Positions 9,452-16,630 of a stretch of DNA of 64,000 bases are shown in pieces. The notes under the pieces were generated by a model. The model did not search any database. It saw only the letters and a program-made list of their open reading frames with translations, and was not told where the DNA came from. The stretch is from Pseudomonas sp. FP453. Lineage in GTDB: Bacteria; Pseudomonadota; Gammaproteobacteria; Pseudomonadales; Pseudomonadaceae. Within the stretch, counting starts at the first letter, position 1, and each line of letters begins with the position of its first letter. A program made the translations under genes and the position numbers. Location: NCBI RefSeq assembly GCF_030687495.1, contig NZ_CP117435.1:4716501-4780500 (forward strand), written 5' to 3'.

Positions 9452-9574
9452 GTAACACCTACTGGCCCTGTAACACGCCCATACGGCAATGAAACACACC
9501 GTGTGTAACGACACATATATCCTTTAAATTCAAATAGTTACGATAAATAGTAACACGTGTAACACCCGTAACAT
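9452..9574 (+). repeat. left iteron cluster GTAACAC with AT-rich DNA
   Basis: GTAACAC occurs at 9452, 9470, 9550 and 9559, with GTAACAT at 9568 and a GTGTAACG variant near 9503. The last three are spaced exactly 9 bp (9550, 9559, 9568). The stretch 9514-9549 before them is strongly AT-rich. Direct iterons next to an AT-rich segment are the usual layout of a plasmid or phage replication origin. Confidence 0.65.
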
Positions 9575-9659
9575 GGTTTTATAAAGAGGTATGCCCCCTA
9601 GCCCCGAAATGGCGCTTCCTCCAGCGAGAAAGCATGATCGCTTCGAATTCAAAACGTAA

Positions 9660-9767
9660 AGGGACCCTGGAAGACTACTCATTCACGGGGTCGGAAACCC
9701 GCGTGATCGTGTCAGCGAAAAGGTACCCAGCTTAGTGAACAGGTGAACCGGGTGAACTGCTGTTCAC
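9660..9767 (+). repeat. module A with GTGAAC iterons
   Basis: The module opens with GGGACCCTGG (9661), continues with GGAAACCCGCGTGATC (9693-9708), and ends in GTGAAC at 9735, 9743 and 9752 plus an inverted GTTCAC at 9762. The iteron sequence resembles the phage P4 type I iteron (GGTGAACA), which is bound by the P4 alpha helicase-primase. It is one of three related modules at this locus. Confidence 0.6.
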
Positions 9768-9791
9768 CAGTGCATTTGCCCTATGAATCGG

Positions 9792-9900
9792 AAAGTCGCT
9801 GGGGACCCTGGGCATTTAGGCTAGACAAGGGGCAAAGAACCCGCCGGATCTCGTTAGTGACTGGGCTCCAAAGTTAGTTGACTGGTTGACCAAATTGACC
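9792..9900 (+). repeat. module B with GTTGAC iterons
   Basis: This copy shares AAAGTCGC(T)GGGGACCCTG (9792 onward), the GAACCCGCCGGATC block (9838-9850) and GTTAGTGA with the other modules. It ends in GTTGAC at 9877 and 9885 and ATTGAC at 9894. The spacing of 8 then 9 bp is the same as in module A, although the repeated word differs. Confidence 0.6.
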
Positions 9901-9983
9901 GGGCCAATCGTTCACTATCCTGAACGAAACCCATGACCCTTACATATCCGGTAAGGATGGCCTTTTTTCTTCAAGATCCTTTC

Positions 9984-10092
9984 AATTTCAACGATTGAAA
10001 TTTCAGTAACTTCCAATGCCTCCCACTAACTAGATCCCGCGGGTTTCATGCCCCGTGTCGCTAGGATGTCGTCAGGGTCCCCGGCGACTTTT
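9984..10092 (-). repeat. module C, inverted copy with TTGAAA palindrome
   Basis: Read leftward from 10092, it shows AAAAGTCGCCGGGGACCCTG, which matches module B at 18 of 20 positions, then GAAACCCGCGGGATCTAG and GTTAGTGG. Where A and B have iterons, C has a perfect palindrome, AATTTCAA-CGA-TTGAAATT (9984-10002). It is the third member of the family in the opposite orientation. Confidence 0.6.
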
Positions 10093-10149
10093 CAATGCAC
10101 CATTTGAAACGTCGCACTACGGACCACGTGTAACATGGACTCAGCGCAT

Positions 10150-10320
10150 CACGCCTGCCCAATCCCTGAGGGCAGCACATCAAACATGCCCAGACGCTTA
10201 GCGACAAAGCGTCGTACAGGCCGATAGCAACATCGGTGCCTAATCGGATCCGGCCAACACAGCCAGGTATTCAATGCTGCATCACGAGGGAAGTCACTCT
10301 CGCTGCAGGAACCTCTGTAA
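10150..10320. other. hairpin-rich non-coding stretch
   Basis: Consecutive stems are visible: CTGCCC/GGGCAG (10155-10175), GACGCTT/AAGCGTC (10193-10213) and CCGAT/ATCGG (10221-10236). No open frame is convincing. It could be a structured RNA or part of the origin. I recognise no known RNA family. Confidence 0.35.
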
Positions 10321-10350
10321 GAGGGGCAAGGGGACGGGACTTACAAGTCG

Positions 10351-10539
10351 TGTTACTGATGTTACGCGCGCTACAAAAAACATAACCAATTGAATATAAA
10401 GGTTTTTTATTCGTTACACGTTCTCTGCCCTGATTTAGAAGTGGGTGTTACAGGACGTCAGGTGTTACACCCGAATATGCCTATCCAGATACAGGCTTAT
10501 TTTGCCTTTTTCGGGCTTTCTGCTTGATAAGTAACACCC
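10351..10539 (-). repeat. right iteron cluster, GTGTTAC orientation
   Basis: TGTTAC occurs at 10351 and 10360 (9 bp apart), GTTACAC at 10413, GGTGTTACAG at 10444 and GGTGTTACACCC at 10461. GTAACACCC at 10531 is in the opposite orientation, just before the recombinase gene. An AT-rich stretch (10375-10412) lies inside the cluster. It mirrors the left cluster at 9452-9574. Confidence 0.6.
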
Positions 10540-10588
10540 ATAGTGCAACAGTATTAGTAGAACGCCTTAACTGATACAGGCACCCATC

Positions 10589-11212
10589 ATGTTCATCCGC
10601 GCATACCTCCGAGCCTCCACCGAAGAACAAGACGCCGGCCGTGCCCGGGCCTCGCTCGAGCAATTCGCCAGCGACCATAACAAGGTCATTGCAAGCGTGT
10701 ACTTGGAGAACGCCAGCGGAGCCACCGCCGACCGGCCGGAGCTGCTGCGCCTGCTCAAGGATGCCCGTAAGGGTGACGTGTTGCTGGTGGAGTCGATAGA
10801 CCGCCTCTCCCGCCTCCCAGTGGAGGACTGGCAAAAGCTGAAGACTGCCATCGACTCAAAGGGGCTGCGCATCGTCGCGCTCGACCTGCCGACCAGCCAC
10901 CAGGGAATGCAGGACACCAAGGGCGACGAGTTCACAGGCCGGATGCTGGGGGCGATTAACTCCATGCTGGTGGAAATGATGGCCGCCATCGCGCGCAAGG
11001 ATTATGAGCAGCGCCGCGACCGGCAGGCCCAGGGCATCGAAAAGGCCAAAGCCGAGGGCAAGTACCTGGGGCGCCCGGTGGATGCTGATCTGCACAGACG
11101 TGTGGCCGAGTTATTGGGAGCAGGCCTCGGCATAAGAGCTACTGCAAGGCACGCTAACTGCTCAACAACAACCGTTCTGCGCATTAAGGGTAGTTCGAAA
11201 GTCGAGCTTTAG
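10589..11212 (+). CDS. small serine recombinase (resolvase/invertase family)
   Basis: This is a 207-residue protein of resolvase size. The catalytic N-terminus reads YLRASTEEQ (R8, nucleophile S10), followed by the conserved ESIDRLSR (arginines of the active site), a long E-helix (GAINSMLVEMMAAIARKDYEQ), and a C-terminal helix-turn-helix (AELLGAGLGIRATARHANCS...TTVLRIKG). Serine recombinases cut at 2-bp staggered crossover sites; those of this size usually resolve or invert. It probably acts on sites in the repeat-rich DNA directly upstream, where GTAACACCC at 10531 lies 58 bp before the start. It is not a typical tRNA-targeting integrase, so integration at the tRNA must involve another enzyme outside the window. 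Confidence 0.9.
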   Translation: MFIRAYLRASTEEQDAGRARASLEQFASDHNKVIASVYLENASGATADRPELLRLLKDARKGDVLLVESIDRLSRLPVEDWQKLKTAIDSKGLRIVALDLPTSHQGMQDTKGDEFTGRMLGAINSMLVEMMAAIARKDYEQRRDRQAQGIEKAKAEGKYLGRPVDADLHRRVAELLGAGLGIRATARHANCSTTTVLRIKGSSKVEL

Positions 11213-11289
11213 GGCTCGCAGAGGCAGGCTTTTAAAACAACTCCAAGTCGTGGGCGTGATTACACATAAAACGGCAATGGGTGCGAGAG

Positions 11290-11622
11290 CTATTCCTGAT
11301 GTTCTGAGGGTGACGCGCTGTCCGCGGGCCTAGTTCTCATCTGCCATATTTCTTGGAACGCCGAGCACACGTATCGAACTGCTAGACCGATAGCGACGAT
11401 ACCAGCAACTGTGACGTGCTCCCGCCACGACGATGGAAGGTTTGCGGCGCTCCCAACAAAACCAGCGGCGATAATTGCGACTCCACCTGGCACGCTAAAA
11501 GCTGATAGAAAAACTAGAACCGTATGATTGAGGTCAAAGGGTTGTTTGTTTATCGCTCTGAAACCTGCATAAAAGACGGACAATGACACACCAAGCGCTA
11601 TCCCGATCGTAGTGGTATCCAT
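11290..11622 (-). CDS. small membrane protein
   Basis: This 110-residue protein has three predicted membrane segments: residues ~5-20 (IGIALGVSLSVFYAGF), ~34-58 (VLVFLSAF...IIAAGFVG) and ~70-90 (VTVAGIVAIGLAVRYV). It has a short charged tail. Its ATG overlaps the stop of the upstream bactofilin-like gene by 1 nt (TGATG), so the two are translationally coupled. The family is not recognised. Confidence 0.6.
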   Translation of the reverse strand: MDTTTIGIALGVSLSVFYAGFRAINKQPFDLNHTVLVFLSAFSVPGGVAIIAAGFVGSAANLPSSWREHVTVAGIVAIGLAVRYVCSAFQEIWQMRTRPADSASPSEHQE

Positions 11623-12062
11623 CAGCCACGCTCTTTAGATTCGTTGCCTATAATTGCGCCTATCACCCCTCCGACTACAGCCCCAAAAGGACCACCTATA
11701 GCAGCCCCCAATGTCGCGCCGCCGATCAGGCCGATAGCTTGTGAGTTACCTCGAGAGGATTGCGTAGCGCCTCTTACAGACGCCGAGGGCGATATTACCG
11801 AGTTGCCACTCTCCGTTATTACCTGTCCATGCACTGTGCCATAAACCTCCAGGACCCCCCCCTGATTCACGACGTCGCCTTTCACCATCCCGTGGACTTT
11901 GGCTGCACCGCCAGGTTGAACGACAACATTTTTTATGCACGTCCCGTACAGGAGCAAAAGTCCTCCCGATTTTACGATGATGCTCCCACACGCCATCCCG
12001 TAAAGTGAAAGCGCCCTATTGAGCTCGATGTCGCCGTCAATTCGACCGTGTTCGGATTGCAT
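11622..12062 (-). CDS. bactofilin-like beta-repeat protein with glycine-zipper tail
   Basis: This 146-residue protein is built from short strand-turn repeats with regular glycines (LLLYGTCIKNVVVQPGG, VHGMVKGDVVNQGG, VYGTVHGQVITESG). This is the pattern of right-handed beta-helix bactofilins (polymer-forming cytoskeletal proteins). The C-terminus (GLIGGATLGAAIGGPFGAVV) is a glycine zipper, probably membrane-associated. It is the first gene of a two-gene leftward operon with the membrane protein. A role in scaffolding or envelope association is inferred. It lies between the island recombinase and the tRNA. Confidence 0.6.
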   Translation of the reverse strand: MQSEHGRIDGDIELNRALSLYGMACGSIIVKSGGLLLLYGTCIKNVVVQPGGAAKVHGMVKGDVVNQGGVLEVYGTVHGQVITESGNSVISPSASVRGATQSSRGNSQAIGLIGGATLGAAIGGPFGAVVGGVIGAIIGNESKERG

Positions 12063-12340
12063 AAAATTCTCTCGTTAACAGCAGTACGCATCTTTAAGAG
12101 ACTCGACGGTCCGTCTGCGTGAAGCGTAATCGTAGTCAAAATATGCAAAACGATTTGGGAAGGACCAGAGATAGATACAGCAGAATAGCCTTAAACCACG
12201 GCTCTGGAGAGGAGCCACGCCGAATGTATCGACGCTAAAAAGCGATTCGGGAACCCCAGGCACTGTATACGCTAGCTGCCACGCTGCTGTCACAGAGCGG
12301 AAATGCATTATAGAGTTAAGCCTGGAAGCCTTGAATTATA

Positions 12341-12417
12341 TGGTGTCCCAGGGCCGGTTCGAACGGCCAACCTTCCCCTTAGGAGGGGGATGCTCTATCC
12401 AATTGAGCTACTGGGAC
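12341..12417 (-). tRNA. tRNA-Arg (anticodon CCT)
   Basis: A full cloverleaf can be folded on the minus strand: acceptor GTCCCAG/CTGGGAC, D-arm GTAGCTCAATTGGATAGAGC, anticodon loop CTCCTAA between TCCCC and GGGGA, T-loop GTTCGAA, encoded CCA. The 3' end faces left, toward the accessory region, so the tRNA is the likely attachment site of the island at 1-12340. Confidence 0.95.
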
Positions 12418-12742
12418 AAATGACAGCCACTGCGCCAGGGGCAGTGCGACGGACGGCGTGCATGTTAACGGCCAAGGTGGGTTTTGTCATGTCGTCCGTA
12501 GGCTTTTTGAGTGTAGGCCGCCGCCTGCCTGGGTGACTACGGCCTGCCCCTGCAAATCCGGGCACTTGGCGCCATCGTGCAAAATGCACTCCGCCAAAAT
12601 GCCATCATTGCAAATTGCAAGGAAACAGCCCCTTAAACAACACCTAAGCCACTGATTTTATTGAAATAAAACATTGGCACGGGTTCTGCAATACTTCTCC
12701 TACAACAGTCAATTGGCCACACCAGCCACGGAGAACATGATC
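12418..12742. other. intergenic region with two TGCA-type palindromes
   Basis: These 325 bp separate the tRNA from the small membrane protein gene. GTGCA-AAA-TGCAC (12577-12589) and TTGCAA-A-TTGCAA (12608-12620) are two similar palindromes about 31 bp apart and could be operators of the downstream gene. No gene is seen. Confidence 0.35.
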
Positions 12743-12970
12743 ATGAACAGCGCGCTTCTGTTAGCTCTCAACGCCGTGGCCCTGGCCGCATTGGTGATGT
12801 TCCACTTCCAATCGAGCAACAACGAAGACACCGCGCAGCTTCGCCAACCGGTGCCACACCACTTGCAACAGCGCCCGCAACTGGCGGTGATGACCGCCAA
12901 GCCACAATCCGACATCCACCTGACACAGGGCACTCAAGCAGCGCCCTCCTCCGAACACTGGGTTTTCTGA
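12743..12970 (+). CDS. small single-pass membrane protein
   Basis: This is a 75-residue protein. Its N-terminus, MNSALLLALNAVALAALVMF, is a single hydrophobic helix, and a polar Q/P-rich tail follows. GGAG at 12730-12733 is 9 nt from ATG 12743; the in-frame ATG at 12737 is the alternative start, two codons longer. It is followed 10 bp later by a second small membrane protein gene on the same strand. Function is unknown; the arrangement suggests a conserved Pseudomonas envelope protein. Confidence 0.55.
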   Translation: MNSALLLALNAVALAALVMFHFQSSNNEDTAQLRQPVPHHLQQRPQLAVMTAKPQSDIHLTQGTQAAPSSEHWVF

Positions 12971-12980
12971 GGGCACCCCC

Positions 12981-13160
12981 ATGAGCAAGCCTGCCTGGCT
13001 GTTCCTTTGCATGACCTTGGCCACTGCCATTCTGGGACTTAACGTCAACACCCAGGATGAGCAAACCACATCCTTTATTGCCAGCGGTGTGTTTGCGAGC
13101 CTGCTCTTGCTGACCCTCATCGTCGGCCGGCGGATCAAATTCGACCCTGTATTGCGCTGA
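12981..13160 (+). CDS. small two-helix membrane protein (PA3371-like)
   Basis: This 59-residue protein begins MSKPAWLFLCMTLATAILGL (first helix) and has a second helix, FASLLLLTLIVG. It ends in RRIKFDPVLR, a tail I associate with the PA3371 family of small Pseudomonas proteins. It starts 10 bp after the stop of the preceding gene, so the two are probably co-transcribed. Function is unknown. Confidence 0.65.
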   Translation: MSKPAWLFLCMTLATAILGLNVNTQDEQTTSFIASGVFASLLLLTLIVGRRIKFDPVLR

Positions 13161-13552
13161 ACCGCCCCCTCCCCATCGCCTACCTTATGTCGCCTCGCGC
13201 TAGTAAATCGGCAGATTGCCACTAGTCTTAAAATCAAGGGCAAAAGGCCACATTGCTATACGATGTGCGCCCTCCAGCCCTTTTGTGGCCGGGGTGTGGG
13301 CGAAAATTGCTGGATGAAGTTTTTCGTCGAAAAGTTTTCCAACCAGTCCGCAAAAAAGCAAATCAGTGCTGGCATTAAGCCTTTAGGCAGTTCAATATTT
13401 GTCACAGAATTGACGCCAAGGAACTGGCAAATCTGAGGCATGATGCGGCCTCTTTGCAATTCAGGTTGAACTTTGGTCGTGAGCCTTGTCTTAACTCTCA
13501 TCGCTTGCGGCCAATTCCAAAAACCGCTCCCCTGAACTAACCGGTTAAATAT
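13161..13552. other. amrZ upstream region
   Basis: This 392-bp non-coding stretch is typical of the long regulated upstream region of amrZ, which is known to be AlgU-dependent and autoregulated in P. aeruginosa. Apart from the AlgU-like promoter listed separately I see no gene. Confidence 0.4.
13468..13494 (+). promoter_or_regulatory. candidate AlgU (sigma-22) promoter of amrZ
   Basis: GAACTT at 13468-13473 and TCTTAA at 13489-13494 resemble the AlgU consensus GAACTT-N16/17-TCTGA, with a 15-nt spacer that is one short. It sits about 60 bp upstream of the amrZ ATG. The short spacer lowers confidence. Confidence 0.4.
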
Positions 13553-13879
13553 ATGCGCCCATTGAAACAGGCAATTTATTCCAGCCGTACGGCTGACAAG
13601 TTCGTCGTACGTCTGCCAGACGGAATGCGGGAACGCATTGCCGAGGTGGCTCGCAATCATCACCGCAGCATGAACTCCGAAATCATCGCGCGCCTGGAGC
13701 AAAGCCTTATTCAGGAAGGTGCGTTGGGCGAAGAGTTGAGCATGCGCCTGGACAGCCCCGAGCTGTCGCTGCACGAACGCGAACTGCTGCAGCGTTTTCG
13801 TCAGCTCTCCCACCGCCAGCAAAATGCTCTCGTCTCGCTCATCGCGCACGACGTCGAGGCGGCCGCAGAAGCCAATTGA
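13553..13879 (+). CDS. amrZ: AmrZ, ribbon-helix-helix regulator of alginate and motility
   Basis: This 108-residue protein is almost collinear with P. aeruginosa AmrZ (AlgZ). It has an N-terminal tail [16 protein letters not shown], the Arc-type beta-strand [18 protein letters not shown], the RHH helices [15 protein letters not shown], and a C-terminal tetramerisation region ([20 protein letters not shown]). AmrZ binds DNA as a higher-order oligomer; it activates alginate genes and represses fleQ in P. aeruginosa and controls c-di-GMP genes in P. fluorescens. The gene is monocistronic, with its own terminator 18 bp downstream. No obvious Shine-Dalgarno precedes the ATG. Confidence 0.93.
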   Translation: MRPLKQAIYSSRTADKFVVRLPDGMRERIAEVARNHHRSMNSEIIARLEQSLIQEGALGEELSMRLDSPELSLHERELLQRFRQLSHRQQNALVSLIAHDVEAAAEAN

Positions 13880-13896
13880 TAGACAACTGAAAGCCG

Positions 13897-13923
13897 AAGC
13901 CAGCTATGTGCTGGCTTTTTTTT
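13897..13923 (+). terminator. amrZ Rho-independent terminator
   Basis: AGCCAG/CTGGCT stem with a 7-nt loop at 13898-13916, followed by seven T residues. Confidence 0.9.
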
Positions 13924-13951
13924 GCTTGAAATTTGAGCAGGGAAGCGCAGC

Positions 13952-13973
13952 AAAGGGGGCAGAGTTGCCCCCC
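13952..13973 (-). terminator. mgtE Rho-independent terminator
   Basis: Read leftward: GGGGGCA-loop-TGCCCCC (13955-13972) and then TTTG. It is located 14 bp after the mgtE stop codon. Confidence 0.65.
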
Positions 13974-13985
13974 CTAAGGACAGGA

Positions 13986-15428
13986 TCAGAGCAGGAAGAT
14001 CGTCGCCAGACCCAGGAAGATGAAGAAGCCGCCACTGTCGGTCATGGCGGTAATCATCACGCTGGCACCCATGGCAGGATCGCGCCCAAGGCGCGCCAGG
14101 GTCATCGGGATCAACACCCCCATCAGCGCCGCCAGCAGCAGGTTGAGCGTCATGGCGGCCGTCATCACGACGCCAAGCGACCAACTGCCGTAAAGCAAGT
14201 AAGCCACCACACCGATCACCCCACCCCACACCAGGCCGTTGATCAAGCCCACCGCCAGCTCCTTGCGCAGCAGTCGCGATGAATTGGCGGTACTCACCTG
14301 GTCCAGTGCCATGGCGCGCACGATCATCGTGATCGTCTGGTTGCCCGAGTTGCCGCCGATCCCGGCCACAATCGGCATCAGTGCCGCGAGCGCCACCAGC
14401 TTCTCGATCGAGCCTTCGAACAAGCCAATCACCCGCGATGCGATAAAAGCAGTGATCAGGTTGACGGCCAACCAGGCCCAACGGTTTTGCAGCGAGCGCC
14501 AGACCGAGGCAAAAATATCTTCCTCTTCACGCAGACCCGCCATGTTGAGGACTTCAGTCTCACTTTCCTCACGAATCAAGTCGACCATTTCATCGATGGT
14601 CAAACGGCCAATCAGCTTGCCGTTCTTGTCGACCACCGGGGCCGAGATCAAGTCATAACGCTCGAACGCCTGCGCCGCTTCGTAGGCATCTTCGTCCGGG
14701 TGAAAACTTACCGTGTCACTGGCCATCAGATCCGCGACTTTCTTGTCCGGGTCATTGACCAGCAAACGCTTGATCGGCAGCACGCCCTTGAGGATGCCTT
14801 CGTAATCCACCACGAACAGTTTGTCGGTGTGGCCTGGCAGCTCCTTGAGGCGACGCAGGTAACGCAATACCACTTCCAGGCTGACGTCTTCGCGGATGGT
14901 GACCATCTCGAAGTCCATCAGGGCGCCGACCTGGTCCTCGTCATAGGACAGCGCGGAGCGTACTCGCTCACGCTGCTGGCCATCGAGGGCTTCCATCAGC
15001 TCATGTACGACGTCACGCGGCAGCTCAGGGGCCAAGTCAGCGAGTTCGTCGGCATCCATCTCCTTGGCAGCAGCCAGGAGCTCGTGATCGTCCATGTCGG
15101 CGATCAGGGTTTCACGCACCGAGTCGGATACTTCGAGAAGGATGTCGCCGTCGCGGTCAGCCTTGACCAACTGCCAGAGGGTCAGTCGATCATCGAGGGG
15201 CAAGGCTTCGAGAATGTAGGCGACGTCGGCGGAGTGCAGGTCATCGAGCTTGCGTTGCAGCTCGACGAGATTTTGTCGGTGAACCAGGTTTTCGACGCGG
15301 TCGTGGTTCGGACCTTCCTGGCGATGCGTAAGGTCTTCGACCACGCGCTGGCGCTGCAGCAGCTCGATGACTTGAGCCAGGCGATCCTGCAGGCTTTCTT
15401 GTGTTTTCTTTACTTCTACTTCGGTCAT
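13986..15428 (-). CDS. mgtE: MgtE magnesium transporter
   Basis: This is a 480-residue inner-membrane Mg2+ channel/transporter. In order: an N-terminal superhelical MgtE_N domain (residues ~35-135), two CBS domains (~140-260; HTDKLFVVDYEGILKGVLPI, DLISAPVVDKNGKLIGRLTI), and five membrane helices with the signature PIVAGIGGNSGNQ and a DPAMGASVMITAMTDSGGF pore segment. Mg2+ bound between the N and CBS domains gates the channel in characterised homologues. Start 15428 is preceded by GGAGTGGAG at a good distance; the extra upstream codons do not resemble the family. Transcribed alone, leftward. Confidence 0.95.
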   Translation of the reverse strand: MTEVEVKKTQESLQDRLAQVIELLQRQRVVEDLTHRQEGPNHDRVENLVHRQNLVELQRKLDDLHSADVAYILEALPLDDRLTLWQLVKADRDGDILLEVSDSVRETLIADMDDHELLAAAKEMDADELADLAPELPRDVVHELMEALDGQQRERVRSALSYDEDQVGALMDFEMVTIREDVSLEVVLRYLRRLKELPGHTDKLFVVDYEGILKGVLPIKRLLVNDPDKKVADLMASDTVSFHPDEDAYEAAQAFERYDLISAPVVDKNGKLIGRLTIDEMVDLIREESETEVLNMAGLREEEDIFASVWRSLQNRWAWLAVNLITAFIASRVIGLFEGSIEKLVALAALMPIVAGIGGNSGNQTITMIVRAMALDQVSTANSSRLLRKELAVGLINGLVWGGVIGVVAYLLYGSWSLGVVMTAAMTLNLLLAALMGVLIPMTLARLGRDPAMGASVMITAMTDSGGFFIFLGLATIFLL

Positions 15429-15743
15429 AGGCGAACTCCACTCCCAGCAGCGGGGCACGCCGGAAGGATCAATCAGTCAATTCATGATTGGTAAAACGGG
15501 GTACTGAGTCACTACTGGGTAAGTCCATGGAGGTATTCCACAAGCCCCGGCGGGGCTGACGGGCGCAATCATACACCGCCCGACCGCTTTAAACGTCAAA
15601 AAACTGGAAAGAACAAGCGCTTGCGAGCAAAAGCTGAGCAACGGCTGGATCTATGAACTGCGACGACGCAGCCCGAAAGGAAAACACATGACGCAGGAGA
15701 AAAGATAAGACCTGGGATAAATCCTACTCAAACCCCAGACGGC
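15429..15743. other. mgtE upstream region
   Basis: 315 bp with no gene. It should contain the mgtE promoter and 5' leader; I see no known Mg2+ riboswitch motif. Confidence 0.3.
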
Positions 15744-15770
15744 AAAAAGCCCGCACTAGGCGGGCTTTTT
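15744..15770 (-). terminator. bidirectional terminator after the tRNA cluster
   Basis: AAAAAGCCCGC-ACTAG-GCGGGCTTTTT: a 7-bp GC stem flanked by A5 and T5, usable in both directions. It ends the leftward rsmA-tRNA transcript. Confidence 0.9.
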
Positions 15771-15777
15771 GTTTGTA

Positions 15778-15854
15778 TGGTGCACTCGACAGGATTCGAA
15801 CCTGTGACCGCTCGGTTCGTAGCCGAGTACTCTATCCAGCTGAGCTACGAGTGC
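15778..15854 (-). tRNA. tRNA-Arg (anticodon ACG), copy 1
   Basis: Acceptor GCACTCG/CGAGTGC, anticodon loop CTACGAA between CTCGG and CCGAG, T-loop GTTCGAA, encoded CCA. The sequence is identical to the second copy 72 bp away. Confidence 0.96.
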
Positions 15855-15926
15855 AGATTGTGTTTTTAGACCAGATCACAACTGGTTGGAGCCAAGCCAC
15901 CTGCATTGCTGCAACTGACTCTTAAA

Positions 15927-16003
15927 TGGTGCACTCGACAGGATTCGAACCTGTGACCGCTCGGTTCGTAGCCGAGTACTCTATCCAGCTGAGCTACGAG
16001 TGC
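15927..16003 (-). tRNA. tRNA-Arg (anticodon ACG), copy 2
   Basis: Same sequence and orientation as the copy at 15778-15854: a tandem duplication in the rsmA-tRNA operon. A34 would be edited to inosine to read CGU, CGC and CGA. Confidence 0.96.
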
Positions 16004-16110
16004 ATTTGTTGCCGCGCATTATAGGCCGTTCAATCTCTATGTAAAGCTATTTTTTCGTTTATTTTCAACAACTTACGAAAAAACCAGATTGCAACGTACT
16101 AAGCAAATAA

Positions 16111-16201
16111 TGGCGGAGAACGGGGGATTCGAACCCCCGACACCCTTTTGAGGTGTACTCCCTTAGCAGGGGAGCGCCTTCGGCCACTCGGCCAGCTCTC
16201 C
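16111..16201 (-). tRNA. tRNA-Ser (anticodon GCT)
   Basis: This class II tRNA of 91 nt has a long variable arm (ACACC/GGTGT), acceptor GGAGAGC/GTTCTCC, anticodon loop CTGCTAA, T-loop GTTCGAA, discriminator G and encoded CCA. It lies 62 bp downstream of rsmA in the same direction, as in other Pseudomonas. Confidence 0.96.
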
Positions 16202-16263
16202 GCAACACGGGGCGTATATTAACCACGTTCTTCCCCGTTTGCAAACATAAAAAACGATAAAAA

Positions 16264-16452
16264 TTAAAGGCTTGGTTCTTCGTCCTTCTCTTTCTTGATC
16301 CGCAGGTAGATTTCCTCGCGGTGGACCGCTACCTCTTTCGGAGCGTTAACCCCAATACGCACTTGATTGCCTTTGACGCCGAGCACGGTCACGGTGATTT
16401 CGCCATCACCGATAATCAGGCTTTCTGCGCAACGACGAGTCAGAATCAGCAT
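16264..16452 (-). CDS. rsmA: RsmA/CsrA post-transcriptional regulator
   Basis: This is a 62-residue CsrA-family protein: [19 protein letters not shown] at the start, IRIGVNAP-type core ([19 protein letters not shown]) with the RNA-binding R44 in VHREE, and a short C-terminal [10 protein letters not shown] tail. As a dimer it binds GGA motifs in leader RNAs and represses secondary metabolism and biofilm genes; small RNAs RsmX/Y/Z sequester it. ATG 16452 has a strong GAGGAGAAAGG ribosome binding site; the six upstream codons overlap that site and are not translated. It lies between lysC and the tRNA-Ser gene. Confidence 0.96.
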   Translation of the reverse strand: MLILTRRCAESLIIGDGEITVTVLGVKGNQVRIGVNAPKEVAVHREEIYLRIKKEKDEEPSL

Positions 16453-16583
16453 ACCTTTCTCCTCACGCATTTCAGTTCAGGAACAACAGTCTGCAAAAAA
16501 AAGGCGTTCGACCTACAACCTGATGGCCATAGCCCTACCCGCCTAAGTATTGTCGAGCCCACGCAAAAGAACATGCGCCCTAC

Positions 16584-16617
16584 AAAAAAAGGAAAGGCGC
16601 GGTAAACCGCGCCTTCC
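16584..16617 (-). terminator. lysC Rho-independent terminator
   Basis: Read leftward: stem AAGGCGCGG/CCGCGCCTT with loop TTTA (16594-16615), then TCCTTTTTTTG. It is 14 bp after the lysC stop. Confidence 0.85.
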
Positions 16618-16630
16618 TGGCATTACTGCA

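Noticed and set aside
9452..10539. possible CRISPR array
   Set aside because: Repeated units are 6-9 bp, and spacers are not of uniform 30-35 bp length; no cas genes.
9320..10588. possible retron or diversity-generating element because of repeats and hairpins
   Set aside because: No reverse transcriptase, msr/msd pattern or template/variable repeat pair is visible.
12075..12308. 77-codon leftward frame just upstream of the bactofilin-like gene
   Set aside because: No domain-like pattern and no ribosome binding site; more likely leader DNA.
13256..13849. long leftward frame opposite amrZ
   Set aside because: Antisense to a clearly recognised amrZ; high-GC shadow.
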